DNA of 64,000 nt from Apoderus coryli. Lineage: Eukaryota > Arthropoda > Insecta > Coleoptera > Attelabidae. The notes beneath the pieces were generated by a model. It was not told the origin of the DNA, ran no database searches, and was given only the letters and a program-made list of their open reading frames with translations. A program made the position numbers and the translations under genes. Within the stretch, counting starts at the first letter, position 1. Each line of letters starts with the position of its first letter. Positions 10,096 to 21,420 of the stretch are shown here, one piece after another. The stretch covers positions 23,064,001 to 23,128,000 of the forward strand of contig OU452201.1 in the NCBI GenBank assembly GCA_911728435.2. The letters run 5' to 3'.

Positions 10096-10528
10096 ATTTC
10101 ACTGTGAAGCTCGTGGGTAAAAGAACGAAATCAAGTTACAACACTTTATGTAAAAGTCAACGTTTCGAGGTTTAATTTCCTCTTTTTCAAGCTTTCTTTT
10201 CTTTTTAAAGTATTGTGTATAATGACATAATAAATGGTGTTAATATTATAGAGATAAAAAATACAGATATATAATGTAAATTCTTAACTAGTCAGTTTTA
10301 ACGTATAAAATTTTTAAAATCATATTTTAAGAAGCTAAGAATTTACATTATATATCTGTATTTTTCATCTCTTTAATGTTAACACTTGCATTATGTATTT
10401 ATACACAATACTTTAAAAAGAAAAGAAAGCTTGAAAAAGAGGAAATTAAACCTCGAAACTTTGCTGACTTTTACATAAAGTGTTGTAAGTTTATTTCGTC
10501 CTTTTACCCACGAGCTCCACAGTGAAAT
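10096..10528. repeat. 433-bp palindrome of Penelope-type ends
   Basis: Arms of about 190 bp (10096-10286 and 10336-10528) are inverted copies around a 49-bp centre. Each arm carries an element of the form GAGG, AT loop, CCTC, GAAAC, the hairpin-plus-GAAAC layout of Penelope-like pseudo-LTRs. The left arm keeps CGAAACGTTGAC (minus strand), while the right arm reads CGAAACTTTGCTGAC. No coding sequence remains between the arms. Confidence 0.7.
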
Positions 10529-13500
10529 ATATATCTAAAGGACACGAAATATTTAAAAAAATATTTTATTATGTACCTTACCTACTACTACGCTCTACAG
10601 CACTGCCTCTTTGACAGATCACGAGCTACCACTGAAAAAAACTAATAAGAAAAATAAAATAAAATCAAAAGGCCCTAAACATCAAACTTGTCAAAGAGTA
10701 GTCGACGGCAACACAGAGTACTGTTTGAAGTTACTGTCACCTGCTGTAATAGAATTCAATATCGAAATCGACAGGTAGATTTCTATTTAATATACCCACT
10801 GCAGCCATCGAATATTTTAACTATAGACTATTTTAACTGTGCTGCAGCTCTTGCTCACTGATATGTAAGTCTCGTCATTATACTACCGTTGACTCACGGG
10901 CTGGTGCAAGAGTGTCTTATTGCTTTTCAAAATATTCGACTTAATTAATAGTTTGCATGTATTTGAACCAGTTTTCGAAAAAAAATTTACTCTGAAGGTT
11001 ATATCTCGCTGTGCGCGAGCTGGAATTATGCCATGATGATGAATAATACGTGGTTTTCGGTTGTAAGACTTTTCGCAAACAAATTACCGTATACCATTCA
11101 GAACTCATGGCTAAATATAGTGTTCATAATTGTGGTGTTTTCACACCCACCTCATGAAGAAACACCACTTGATATATTGTACTACGTAATTATTGCCGTG
11201 TTTTAATCATATACTTAGTTGTTTCCTTGGATTTATATTAAAATGGAATAAACACACTGTATGGATGTTTGGTACTTGAACTCTTGAGCATTAGCGTATA
11301 GTGGGTATTAAAACTTTCATTCTAACAAACGATGCCGATGCTTCATAGCATCTATATCTATATGCATACAGACATACATAGAACAAACTCTCTACAAAAC
11401 TTTCCCTCATATTACTAAACATCAAAGTGGCTTCAAATTAAAATATTTAAATTAGTTTGCCAGCATGTAGATATGTAAGCGCAATATGTATCTACTTAAA
11501 ATTACGAGAAAACGCTTTGCCGGCTAACAATTTTATTGCGTATATTGGGGTAATGAAATATTTGATTTTGAAATTCATCCAGATATGCATCGGAATGGTA
11601 GATGTGCTTCCTAAAAAAATATATCGGATTCAGAATTCAATACATCACAAAAATGTATTTGTAGGTTTCTGATCCGGACTCCTAAACCTGAAAACTGATC
11701 TCATTTCATTTTCTTTAACAAAATTTGGATAAAACAAAAACGCATAAAGCATAAGTTTTAAAAAAATAATATTAAATCTAATATTTATTAAAATATACTG
11801 GAAATTAAACGAAAGAATTAAAATTAATGCTTTCCTGATCCCCTTGTTTATTAACGTACTTATGTATACCGGGAAGGATTTCGATCGACTTTGGAGAAAC
11901 TATACATTGTGGAACAATTTGAAAATCTGGTGTAGTACGTAGGTCGACGGGGTCAATTTAGCTAAAATGTTTTCAAGAATTTAGTACTTCCTGTTATACT
12001 GGAAGTGTGTGTCAATTTCCGTAATTTAAATACGACTCTATATTAAAAATTATATTTTACTTTCCCGCACAGGGAAATTATTGTGAACGCGCTAAAAAAA
12101 AATGTTTTGATAAAGACGGATATAACCATTTAAAAGTTCCTTGAGACGATTAAGACCATTTCCAGATGGAAGTCTATCTGTCTGTGTGTATTCTTCCACG
12201 ATAGCGTTTAAACGCTTTAAATAATTGAGCGAAACTTTGGTATATGAGTTTGGGGCAGTCCTAGGATGAAGCCGTTAGATTTTGGCTGAAATCGCTTAAG
12301 CCCTGTGATAGGGGTGGACACAACCGCTAAAATTTCAAATAGCAGTAGTGGTCGAGTGATACATCATTTTTATCTGCTTTACAGCGATAGGTCACTTTTG
12401 ATATTTGCCCCTATAATTGGCATTTAGGGTGTTTGCCTGGGCGTGACATTGATTACTCGCTTTTCTTGAACAGATTCCATTTTACATCTTTGAAATCTTC
12501 TAGAATAGTAGCATATCAGTTGATGCTTTTTAAGTTAAGGCCAAATCGATTGTCCCTATTTGCTGGAGAGCATTGATTTTAATGTTCCACAATACAATGT
12601 AAGATCCCGATATTTATTCAGAAACCCTCAAAAACATTCAAGCTACGAGAGTAAGAGCGCCGATAACAATGGCATCGAGTTTGTCAAATGAATACACATT
12701 TTATGCAAGCGTTAGTTACTTTGATGTAAAGTTGATTACGTTTAAGAAAATGTTGTGTAGTCTTATTAATATGTAATTATGAATTTATTGTTATTGGTTT
12801 GCCTTCTAATTGGTTGTTCGCCTGTTAGGCAAATAAAGCATTATTTCTTCATTTATTATTATTTATATCCCTTACCCCCTAAAATAAATATGCGAAATGT
12901 CCTATAAAGAATGGGACCAATCGTAGCAGGAAGTGCCTTCAAATAATGCTAAACTTACTTAGTCCGAAAATTATATTAATCAAGATACAAAGTGAAAGAT
13001 AAATTCTTGAACCTCTTAACGTATTCGCGCTCAATTTGGTACATGAATGTTTTTTGATCCGACAAATAGTGGATAATAGATTAGATTGAGTTGTGAGGTA
13101 GTGGCTTCAAATGGCGATATGTGGATTTATTTCAACTTTTTTATCTTTAAATGAAATTTCACAATGTTGCTTAGGTTTGGTGGCCATTAACGAATCGTAA
13201 ATATTTTCTTAAAGATTTAAATGTAAAAAAAAACATGTTAACTTTATTTTGTAACAAGACACACGGGCAATAGAATTTACTTTTGTCCTACCCTGTATAT
13301 ATATTTGAGTTTTATAGATATGTCTCATATTTTTATACCTAATATGTCTAGAAGTATAATCTTTTCGTAAACATCATACAACATCTGCAAGTAATAAATT
13401 TATTATGTTGGGATTTTAACAAATATTCCTAAAAGAAGTTTCACCTAAAAGAACGACCTTTTTCTTGTTCGAAGAATATTGAGTTTGTTTGTCAGTTAGT

Positions 13501-13770
13501 CCAAACATAAAAGCATATATTAGAAAAGATAACCAGATGTTTCAGTTATAGGATGGTCTAAACATTCAACATTTTTAAAACACCTTCATGTAAATTAAAT
13601 GTCGGACTTTTATTATTATATACAGAAGCTAGTAGTTGGAGGGTGTCACGATTTCCCATATCAAATAATATATATAAAGGGCGCATAAAAAACAATGGGT
13701 TTTTGTCCAGTCGCTGATTCGGAAGATATTGTAAAAATGTCCTTTTTTTCTGATTGGCCATTTCTCACTC
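10529..13770. other. Gene-free stretch with one anonymous repeat-like segment
   Basis: No supported gene. Segment 12110-12480 is richer in G+C and contains a TCTGTCTGTGTGTA tract followed by a run about AAACGCTTTAAATAATTGAG, a layout often seen in dispersed insect repeats. The rest is AT-rich, with only short spurious frames. Confidence 0.4.
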
Positions 13771-14660
13771 TGTAGTACCTACTTGTCATTTTTATGAAGC
13801 AATTTTGGAAAGGCAATAGGACTTTAAAATTAGATTCGTGCTAGCCTTGGTTGAGAGTAGATGCGATTTCTAATTGTATAATGTTCAATTAAATATTTTA
13901 ATTTGTTTTTAGACGTTATTTTTAACTTTCACAGTTTATTTTCTAGTTTTTGTTTTAAAAGTTTTCCAGTATAAAGACTAAGTCCATTTCCTTCTCATTC
14001 TGAAATAGTGAATTTTTCTAAAGTTAAAGTTCCCTAAGTTTTTGTTAATTCTTTTAATTGAAGGCCTTTTTGTTTCCAATCAGTTTTTATAAAGTTTAAA
14101 GTTATTTCTTTTAATAATTGAAATAAATTCAGTTTTCAATTGTGATTAAAGTTTCGTTTAGGAATTAATATAATTATTCGTAATTATATTAATTTTCCTA
14201 TTTTTAAGTTGTACAAGTAATGACTAAGATTGTCTTCTAAATTTTCATTATCGCTTAATTGCTTTATCTTTTTTTTTATTTATACATATTTATTTCTTGT
14301 TGTTATTCATTTTCTCTATTAGTTTTAATTATTAAATTAGTTGTTTTTAGCCCAAACTTTTGCGTTTTATTTCTAATAAAGTTTAGATAAATTATTGACA
14401 AAAGGGTCTTTGAATTATTGTTTTCCTTTTAAATACAAAGTGGGTGACCGGCAGAGATCCAGAATTATAAAAGGTGAGTAATTTTACATTACTTTAATAC
14501 AGATTAATAAAGTTGATATTCTTTGTTCGTTCTTCTTTAATTAAAACTTGAATTACAAGCTGCTCGTAAAACTTGAATCGAACCAGTAACAATTTGAATA
14601 GCATATTGGGATTCATTTGGATTGAGCTATAAAATTAGTATTCTTTCCGATGTACATAAT
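13771..14660 (+). mobile_element. LTR plus leader of an LTR retrotransposon, copy 1
   Basis: This block begins TGTAGTACC and is homologous, in inverted orientation, to 40249-41636. It holds a promoter-like TATAAAG (about 13971) and a polyadenylation-like AATAAAG (about 14377), the U3-R-U5 order expected of an LTR. The LTR end is probably near 14440, before GTGGGTGACC, which could be the primer-binding site. Homology with the second copy continues to about 14660, so leader sequence is included. No gag or pol is present, so this is a truncated or solo copy. The family (Gypsy or BEL) cannot be decided. Confidence 0.65.
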
Positions 14661-15024
14661 ACCCGCTAATTTCAAAATGGTTACAATTTTATTGTTATAA
14701 AATGTTGGCATACGAAATACGTTACTAGATGCGGGAGGTTATGATCAGATCATATTTTTTGAAATATGGTCACATATTTTTATCGCGCTATAAATTTATA
14801 AGATAAACGTATAATATCTTACTCTAAAGTGTATAATATACCTACTACAGTAAAGCAGTTGATCAATAAACATGAAGTGTGATCCGTTGCGCAATGTGCT
14901 CCAGCTTTGTAATAATTTTCCAAAAAAAAAATTAGATTTAGGGAATCCAAAAAAAAATCCTTAAAAATAATGTTGTATAAATGAATTGCTTGTTACATAA
15001 TGTAACAAGACTTTATGTTTTGTT
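14661..15024. other. Gene-free stretch
   Basis: AT-rich sequence. The last 37 bases belong to the repeat block shared with 7103-7139. Confidence 0.45.
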
Positions 15025-15123
15025 GGAAATTTGTTTCACACTACCATGCTTTCACGAGATGGGCCGTTTCGTTGATCCACAACTCATTAGTGGGGACCGG
15101 CAGACAGTGTGACCCAAATTTCC
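15025..15123 (-). ncRNA. Hammerhead ribozyme, decayed copy 2
   Basis: Same family as 7140-7237; the shared block runs 14988-15158. The outer stem I is perfect over 13 bp. Stem II is GUUG/CAAC, a compensated C-G to U-A change relative to copy 1, and GAAAC is kept. The core has become CUAAUGA and the cleavage triplet GUC has become AUC. The proximal stem I pairing is also damaged, so activity should be lost. Confidence 0.75.
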
Positions 15124-15160
15124 AACATTTACGGAGAGCTTATCCTAGCACGAGAGTTGA

Positions 15161-17478
15161 AATTTCTATAAGTTGCACCTATTAGAGTACTGTCTGTATA
15201 AACTAGTGCAGTATCACACAAAATATAAAAAGATGTAACTACCATATTTCGCGTAGAAAGCAGTTTCTCCACATTTGAATTTCAATTAATGCGCTTTTAC
15301 TTTCTTTTTGCTGGGTCACCAGGTAAAATAATATAGAAAGTTGTCATACTACTTGTAGATTTAAATATGTATTTGAATTAAATAGTTTATTATTTAATTT
15401 GGCTTAATTTCAATATTTGATGATTTCTATGGAGATACTGCATTTTAGCTAAGCAAATGCTCGCTACTGCTTTTCAGATATTTAGGATGTGAGAACCTTA
15501 AAATGTGGAGATACTGCTAATGATTTAGTTACTGGTATAAATACATAACATAAATACTGCATTTTCTTTTTTAGTCAGAAAGCTGTAAAAATGTTAAAAA
15601 CACAGTAACTCCAAAATAACAAAATTGCCTTTAATTACAATATCTTCTAATTTTAACTGTTTTTTTTTTTAGAATTCCAGCCAAAATTTGCAATTGCAGC
15701 CTTGGGAAAGTGGCGAATTTGTATTATTAATTTGGACAACAGAAGCTAAAAGTGGGTACTGAAGTAACTTGAATTTAATAATATTCTGTATAAAAGTATT
15801 TCTCTGAAGTCGAAAAGCTTTTGAGAAACGAAAATATCTTTAAATGCTAAATTATACCAGCTAGTGCTAGCTAATAGTGTGGTTAAACATGCTATGCTTT
15901 GAACAACCCTTCTTATAGATTTGATCACATTATGATTCTTATTTAAAACTTCATTGTAACATCAAGTAAAACAATCATAATATTTTATCATTCTTTCCTG
16001 TATATAACAGAGATTCAATCCATTTTTTGTGCCTTTATGCAATAAGCAATAAAATATTACTACTCCCAAGGGGCTATTGATTCTAAGACTTCCGGAATTA
16101 AAATTGAGCCCTCGGGATGAACAGCAATTTAAGAGATGGAAATCTGATATTGGACAAAAGTAGAAGTTGTGTGGGAAGTTTAAATGTTAAAAGATTAAAT
16201 TATATCTACTTTACACAAAATATAGCTCGTGTTGGAATATAATTTGTAATCGTGCATATAATTCTTCATAGAAAATATTTAAGTTCATTATATTTTTTGT
16301 TCTTTTTTAAGAATATCTAGTAGATATTTTTCGTCATTTATAAATACAAAATTGTGTAGTTTATTTACATTTTGACTACATCAGAAAACACAAATCTTTT
16401 GATTTGTATGCATTACTTTTTGTTTGTGTTTGTAATTACTAGCAACATGTAGTACATATGCATGCAAGATTAAAAATTATCTGATTTTCAAAGAAATGAA
16501 AGAATTTATAATAAATAAAATAATAATTAAGCTCCCTTTATACTAGTGAGTATTATATAGTCTAAACTTAAGTTAAGTAACATGTCAACTAGTGAAAACA
16601 ATCTCTATATCGAATCAAATTGTACCACCTGCTAATAACCTTCAGGGTTGATGCAGGTATTCTTAATAAAAAAAAGGTTAAATGACGAATTAACTGCATC
16701 TGACTTAGATATAATCTTTCATTTCTTTAATTTGATTAAAATAGCCAACGAATTTTCTTCATTGATATTTTTCCTGTATACAAAAAAAGAACAAAATACA
16801 GGACAATTTGATATATCAAGGATGGTAAAATAAATTGGGCGATAAACTGATGGAGCTCTGCACACCGCTGTGTTTAGATGCCCATGGACAGAGTAACAAA
16901 CAAGTCAGTACTGCAAGTATTGTGGAAGGTTTTGGAAGAATTCAGTAGCTATTTTGGAATGTTGCTCTAAAATTATTGTAGTTTGTCGGGTTTCTCAGGT
17001 AAGTTCATTACAAGTAATTCATTATTATTATTACAAAGTAATAATTTGAAAACCATGATGTAAACAGTTGAAGAAGCCGACGATCCGAAAATAGAGAAAC
17101 GTCGTCGTGAAGAATTTCTGCAAGGAGAATATCTAATTACCAGAAAAACTGTTCATACTCAGCAGACGGTCGCGAAAGCATCACAAAATGTATCAATTTT
17201 CAAGTTGATATGTAGATAAAATCAATATATCTTGATTTTTGATTTAATTTTGCCCTTCTAGGTCTGTAACTTACTCTTGAATTGATGATCGATATAACAC
17301 TTAAATCTCTACAATTTGGTTACAAATTTCTCGCAGGTATATTTAAGTAAATATAAGACAATAATATATTATAAAGTAACAAAACATTAAAAAGTGTCAT
17401 CACCCGCTACACCTGTAATTATTTTTGGCAAATGAACACCTGGTGAAATAACAATAAAGCCGAACTTACCTATGTATA
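15161..17478. other. Gene-free AT-rich stretch
   Basis: Only short spurious frames (such as 15746-15928 minus and 16648-16833 plus). Nothing supported. Confidence 0.5.
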
Positions 17479-17480
17479 TA

Positions 17481-19078
17481 CCTTTTCAAGTTCAAATTGG
17501 TACTAATTAGAATCAAAATGACATTAGTCAAAATCAAATTGACAACATGCATTTCAAATTGGCATTAATCAAAAGCAAATTGACAATAATCAAAACCTAA
17601 TGGCACTAATCGCTTTCAAATTGACAGTAAACAAAATCAAATTGGCACTAGTAAATTTTAACTTGGTGTTAAATACATCAATCGGATTGGTTATTAATTG
17701 TCAGTGTCAAAGTGTGTGTTAGTTAAAAATTCTTACCTATAATACATTGCAAGATGCCTTATATAAAAAAAAATGTTGCTTAAAATTTGAAGGGGCAGAT
17801 TTGTGCATTATATAATGCCAATGGTGCCTAGCGTAATCTTACAAATGTACTGGATGTGGCAAAAAGAACTGCGTATCGATGGGTTAGCAATCAAGAGCTA
17901 TCGGAGAAGCAGCGAGGAGGTAAACGTAGAGTTAAAATAACCTCCGAACACCGTCAATCCCTTGAACGTTCAGTCGAAGAAATTCCTAAAATTACTCTTA
18001 AACAACTGAGTGAAAAAATACGAGAAGTATTTGTTATCAACATTTCTAAGGAATGCATTCGACGGCATCTGAATGGACTTATGTTTACTTTGAAGGCCGT
18101 GCGTAGAGAACCCGAAAACGCAAATAGTTTTGAAGAAAACAAAGTATACGAAATTACGGTGAAAACTTGTTAGATATTCAGGTACAAAATATACCTATTA
18201 TATATATTCACTGAACGAACTTTAATTTGTTCATATCAAGGACGCAGGGCCGTTCAAAAAAATGAAGTCGTTGTACAAGTATATCTGCAGGTTGCAGAGG
18301 ATCGAACATTCACCTAATAGGATGCATTGGAACTATGGGGTTAATTTATTCCGAACTTAGAAGGGGTTGTTTCAAGAAGCCGAAAAAAAAAACGAATTTG
18401 TGAAGCAGTGCTTAAGAAGAGCGCAAAACAGTTACGAAACTGAAGTTGCGTTAGTCGTTGATAATGCTCCAAGTCACTCCAGTATTGAAGAAGTTTTTGC
18501 AGAGGACGAATTTCAGCATCACACATTTTTACGACTAAGTCAGTATAGCCCTATGTTCAATCCCATTGAACAAGCACGGTCTGTATTAAAGGCAGTAGTA
18601 AAACCAGATATGGCTGAAGAGCTAACTAACATCTTGGCTGGTGCTGACCGGGATCGTCTGCCTCAAACCGAATAGCGAATGCAGAAATTAGAGAACATCG
18701 TTAGTGGCAATATTGTTAAGATAACAGTTGCAAATTGTACCAAATTTATTGCACATATACAGAGATTTATTCCTGCTGCATTAGATATGCAAGATATAAT
18801 TTCTTACGAAAATGTGTTATTTAAAATTCGTTAATGGTTTCAATAATTTAATTAATGTTATTTATTATGTATCATTAAATAAATTGTTTTCGCTAATTGT
18901 ATGTTACTAGCGCCAATTTGATTTTGTTTATTGTCAATTTGAAAGCGATTAGTGCCATTATGGTTTTGAATATTGTCAATTTTCTGTTGATAAATGCCAA
19001 TTTGAAATTCATTTTGTCAATTTGATTTTGACTATTGTCATTTTGATTCTGATTAGTGCCAATTGGAACTTGAAAAGG
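17481..19078 (+). mobile_element. Complete Tc1/mariner-superfamily element, inactive
   Basis: A 1,598-bp element flanked by TA on both sides (17479-17480 and 19079-19080). Inverted ends start CCTTTTCAAGTTC and extend about 170 bp. Both ends are built from short tandem variants of a phrase such as TCAAATTGACAATAATCAAA, so the inverted repeats are internally repetitive. A single broken transposase lies between them. TA duplication and a DDE enzyme with NAPSH and NPIE place it in Tc1/mariner/IS630. Confidence 0.88.
17754..18834 (+). pseudogene. Tc1/mariner (DD-E type) transposase, disrupted
   Basis: Reading from ATG 17754, a helix-turn-helix N-terminus (ending VAKRTAYRWV) and a second DNA-binding part (ITLKQLSEKIREVF) are clear. 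The first catalytic block should read about DETNFN but is here HxTNFN with a stop (18211-18228), so the first Asp is lost. The second block is VVDNAPSH and the third YSPMFNPIEQ. I count 35 residues between the second Asp and the Glu. The reading continues through further stops to TAA at 18832-18834. It would have excised and reinserted the element at TA sites. Confidence 0.85.
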
Positions 19079-19480
19079 TATAGTGTAATGGGTATGTCAG
19101 TTAAAATAACTGTCAAGATGACATTTTGGTTATACTTGGCGACTGTCAGAATATTCTATTATTTGTTTACTAATAGTTTTTGTCAGTGTAGACTACATAT
19201 AAATAAAAAATATATAAACCAAAAGCTACATTTCCGACTGGCTGTCATTGGGATCTTTTTAATGATTTTTACGTTGCATTGTAAAAACTTAATTTATAAA
19301 TTTTCAGTATATATACAGTTGTCATTTCACGATATAAATCTCATTATTTTTACACTGATAATATCGTTTGCGTTTGCTTTTCCTGATATTTCACTGTGAA
19401 AATGAACTCCTTGGATTTTGCTGATTTGAATATGCTTATAATGAAAACAGTATTTGGCTATATATAGAAAATTATTTTCA
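19079..19480. other. Gap between Tc1-like element and exon; 3' UTR candidate
   Basis: AT-rich. A 125-codon plus-strand frame (19022-19399) is hydrophobic, low-complexity and partly inside the transposon end, so it is not a gene. On the minus strand this would be 3' UTR of the exon above. Confidence 0.35.
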
Positions 19481-19950
19481 TTAATAAAGCAATATAATGT
19501 TTGAATCTATTAATTTTTCTCTCGCAGCGGTGATCAAATTTAATTTGTCGGATAATGTTTCTACACTAAAACTAACACTTTTGTCTGGATTTCTTGTAGC
19601 ACCAACCACTGTTACTATCATTCCAAGTTTTTCTTTAATTATATTTTGAGCCAGCACTTTAGGATCATCAATTGGTGGCAATCTTCCATCAAACTTTAAT
19701 GTTTTAGATGCATCGTTGTTCTTCATAACTAACTCCTTAAGGATGTGATTCGTTGCTCTCAACATTTTAACATCGTTAGTTAAATATACCACCGTTTCTG
19801 TTAGGTTGAACAACAAATCGCATCGTAGATCTTCAATTTTTCCTTCTGGTTTTGGTGATCTTTGTGTCGTTAGCGACATTGCTGGTCTTAGTGGTAATAC
19901 GGAAACATTTTCTTCTTGGTTTGGTTTCAAAGGGCGATATGGAACAATTT
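19481..19950 (-). CDS. Probable terminal exon of the CBM39 gene: coiled coil plus small C-terminal domain
   Basis: This 470-nt open segment follows a strong splice acceptor on the minus strand (CTTTCTTTTCAG, 19951-19962) and ends at TAA 19481-19483. Its first two bases complete a codon begun by the G that ends the exon at 33839, giving Glu, and the frame stays open to the stop. The joined protein would be 285 or 287 aa. In that numbering residues about 167-207 form a likely coiled coil (LTNDVKMLRATNHILKEL). Residues 224-285 form a compact alpha/beta-looking end (KSVSFSVETLSDKLNLI) that by pattern resembles the RNA-binding tail of FP/LINE-ORF1-type proteins. No GH16 glucanase-like domain is present. 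An alternative is an unrelated gene or an ORF1 fragment. I saw no AATAAA just downstream. Confidence 0.5.
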
Positions 19951-20198
19951 CTGAAAAGAAAGAAATAATTAATGGTTGCACAAATTGTGAATTAAATACT
20001 TCATCATTGATTTTAAGATTTTAGATCTTATTGAAAGTTAAACAAAATGTTTTAGATATAATAGATATTTCACGCTAATGTTTTGCAAGCGTGTTTTTTA
20101 TGGAGGTATAGAACTTTAAGTTGGCAACACTTTTTTAACTGGCGGCCATTTTGTCAGCTGTCAAGTGATTTATGTTTAGTTTCGTTTGGCATTTCAAC

Positions 20199-21069
20199 AT
20201 GAATATACTGACGCCTGAACAACGCTTGTGCAAATTTATTTTGAAAATTATGGTTCTCTTCGAAATACGTATCGCGCACTCCATTTTACGATCAACATAA
20301 TCGTCCATCAGAGCAATTAATTCGATTAACTATGGAACGTTTTCGCACCACGTTTACACTAAATGATAATACGCAACCACAGAGTCGTCGTACACTGCGT
20401 ACAGGAATTGGATATGTGTTCATCCACTTTATGGAGAATTTTGCGGAAAGATATTGCTTTGCGTGCTTACAAAATCCAACTCGTGCAACAATTGAAGCCA
20501 CATCATCACCTAGCAAAGCGTAGATTCGGTGAATGGGCCCAAAACAAGATTGCCGTTGATCCCAATTAGCGATTAATATCACTTTTGTTTGAATGGATAT
20601 GTCAATAAACAAAACTGCCGTATTGGGAGTGATGGTAATCCTCAAGTGTATGTTAAGACACCGTTTCAGCCAAAAAACTGACTGTTTAGTGTGCTTTATG
20701 GGTTGGTGGATTCATCGGTACGTGCTTGCGTACGATGCTGGTCAGAACGTTACAGTCAATGGTGACCGCTATAGAGCCATGATTACTGACTTTTTCGTTT
20801 ATCAATTGAACAACGATGATGTGCAGGAGCTGGTTTCAACAAGACGGCGCAACATGTCACACAGCTCGTGCCACAATTGATTTATTGATAGAAACGTTTG
20901 GTAACCGCATAGTTTCACAGTTCGGACCCGTGAATTGGCCTCCAAGATCGTGCGATTTAACGCCGTTAGATTATATTCTGTGGGGATATGTGAAGTCGCT
21001 AGTCTACGCCGATAAGCCCGAAACGATTGACCACTTTGAGGACAACAGTCGTTCAGTTTCAGTCATCTG
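20199..21069 (+). pseudogene. Mariner-type transposase relic (DD41D spacing)
   Basis: From ATG 20199 (MNILTPEQRL) successive frames give a mariner transposase. The first catalytic block reads ISDxYHFCLNGYVNKQNC, with a stop where Glu normally follows the Asp. Next come PQVYVKTP, a WVGGFIG stretch, QQDGATCHTA and WPPRSCDLTPLDYILWGYVK. I count 41 residues between the Asp of QDGA and the Asp of TPLD, the DD41D spacing known for the rosa group of insect mariners. Frames shift several times. It lies inside the proposed intron of the CBM39 gene, in opposite orientation. Confidence 0.85.
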
Positions 21070-21377
21070 ATAATTTTGTTTTATTTAATGAATTTTATAC
21101 ACAGTTAAAAAAAAGCATAAGTTAGAAATCGCCATGTATGGAATATTATTAAAACAATGAGTGCTATATAGGGCGATGAGCTAATCGGTTTTCAGTGTAA
21201 TGTTATGCTAACGATTTGTAGTTCTTAAACGTATTTTTTCTGTGGTGTTAAAAATGACAGACATGATTTTCTGTTCATTTTAATGTTCAAGCTGTAAGAC
21301 GTATCTACCATAAACGATTTAGAAAATAGATAGTTTAAAACACTTATTATCCTACAACAACCTCTTATAGAAAGAAA

Positions 21378-21420
21378 GAGCTTGAGAAAGCGGCAAATTA
21401 AGATGCGAAACGTCGCTCTA
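21378..21420 (+). repeat. Penelope-type hairpin/GAAAC fragment
   Basis: GAGCTTGAGAAAGCGGC is followed by an AT loop and GCGAAACGTC, the layout also seen in both arms of 10096-10528. It is a degraded pseudo-LTR piece with a disrupted core. Confidence 0.4.

Noticed and set aside
18341..18526. Minus-strand ORF within the Tc1-like element
   Set aside because: Antisense to the catalytic part of the transposase.
19022..19399. 125-codon plus-strand ORF
   Set aside because: Low-complexity hydrophobic translation of AT-rich DNA, starting inside a transposon inverted repeat.
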